Below, one piece after another: positions 4,723 to 5,185 of a stretch of DNA of 5,185 bases; position 1 is the stretch's first letter, and every line of letters begins with the position of its first letter. The DNA comes from Deltaproteobacteria bacterium (GTDB lineage Bacteria; Desulfobacterota; Desulfobacteria; Desulfobacterales; SG8-13). The stretch spans positions 1 through 5,185 of the forward strand of contig DAOVBC010000200.1 of assembly GCA_030670715.1 (NCBI GenBank), read 5' to 3'. Below the pieces are notes generated by a model that was not told where the DNA came from, searched no databases, and saw nothing but the letters and a program-made list of their open reading frames with translations. The position numbers were made by a program, and so were the translations under genes.

Positions 4723-5185
4723 TTACCGGACTTTGCCTGTCTGTTCGAGTTTTGCGATGACCTCATCCCGCAACGCTTTTTTAAAAAGCTTTTCTGTAAC
4801 TGTCAGAGGCATGTCATCCCGAAATTCGACAAACTTCGGCACGGCATACGGGGATAGATGCTCACGACAAAAATTACGGATTTCCTCGGGTGTTACCTTT
4901 TCCCTGTATTCTTCTTTCAACTGGATGACCGCCATGACCCGCTCGCTGCCGGGAGTCTCAGGGTCAGGAATACCAATAGCGGCTGCCATGTGGACTCCCG
5001 GGTGTTTATAAAGAACTTCATCCACCGTTGTCGTATAGACCTTCATTCCGGAAACATTGACCATGTCCTTGAGCCGGTCGCTCAGATGGAAATACCCGTC
5101 TTCATCCATGAAGGCAACGTCGCCGGTGTGAAGCCAGCCATCGGCGGTAAGCCCGGAGCCCGGTTCCGGCCAGTAGCCCTTCATG
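4723..5185 (-). CDS. Acyl-CoA ligase / AMP-dependent synthetase, C-terminal part only
   Basis: The frame is open to the right window edge; the Met at 5184 is internal (MKGYW matches the usual VMKGYW segment), so the N-terminal domain lies outside. Enzymes of this ANL family activate carboxylic acids with ATP and CoA through an acyl-adenylate. The fragment shows GWLHTGD (16-22), with the ribose-binding Asp at 22, and the hinge DRLKDMVNVSGMKVY (36-50), followed by the C-terminal domain with HPGVHMAAAIGIPD and VPKFVEFRDDMPLTVTEKLFKK. Lys132 aligns with the catalytic Lys of the usual PxTxTGK motif, but the Gly before it is Glu. The closest style is medium/long-chain fatty-acyl-CoA ligases; the substrate cannot be read from this part. 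Confidence 0.92.
   Translation of the reverse strand, partial: MKGYWPEPGSGLTADGWLHTGDVAFMDEDGYFHLSDRLKDMVNVSGMKVYTTTVDEVLYKHPGVHMAAAIGIPDPETPGSERVMAVIQLKEEYREKVTPEEIRNFCREHLSPYAVPKFVEFRDDMPLTVTEKLFKKALRDEVIAKLEQTGKVR

Noticed and set aside
4697..5011. Plus-strand ORF opposite the ligase
   Set aside because: It is antisense to a clear acyl-CoA ligase domain with conserved motifs and has no recognisable content.

Overview
The window looks like chromosomal DNA from a Gram-negative, probably anaerobic bacterium. The AMP-ligase / lipid-binding / MoaD-like gene set, and intergenic islands of very short degenerate tandem repeats, remind me of the Desulfobacterota (Desulfobacterales-like sulfate reducers and relatives). 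That placement is an inference from gene style and could be wrong. Nothing indicates a phage, plasmid or insertion sequence.

Layout: (1) 1-1308, plus strand, is the ribosome-assembly GTPase der (engA), cut by the left window edge inside its first P-loop. (2) 1309-1811 is a 503-base gene-free stretch holding a mosaic of phased 7-, 8-, 9- and 10-base tandem repeats plus one candidate sigma-70 promoter. The last repeats run to within a few bases of the next start codon. (3) 1812-3176, plus strand, is the replication-fork AAA+ ATPase rarA (mgsA), complete. (4) 3177-3275 is a convergent intergenic region with an intrinsic terminator. (5) 3265-5185, minus strand, is a gene cluster read right to left: the C-terminal end of an acyl-CoA ligase (AMP-binding family), a 110-base gap, a 164-residue SCP2-like protein, a MoaD/ThiS-type sulfur carrier overlapping it by 4 bases, a possible 29-codon small ORF, and a cysteine-rich YkgJ-like protein whose start is disturbed.

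How they work together: der and rarA are unrelated housekeeping genes (50S subunit assembly; stalled-fork maintenance). The minus-strand genes look like one transcription unit from the SCP2-like gene onward. A MoaD-type carrier beside acyl-CoA activation and lipid-binding functions would suit a molybdenum- or tungsten-pterin enzyme acting on acyl or aldehyde compounds, but no such enzyme is visible here. The most interesting points are the multi-period repeat mosaic, and the MoaD / small ORF / YkgJ-like junction. There a TAATG overlap and a run of six G suggest either a frameshifted start or a gene broken by an in-frame stop.
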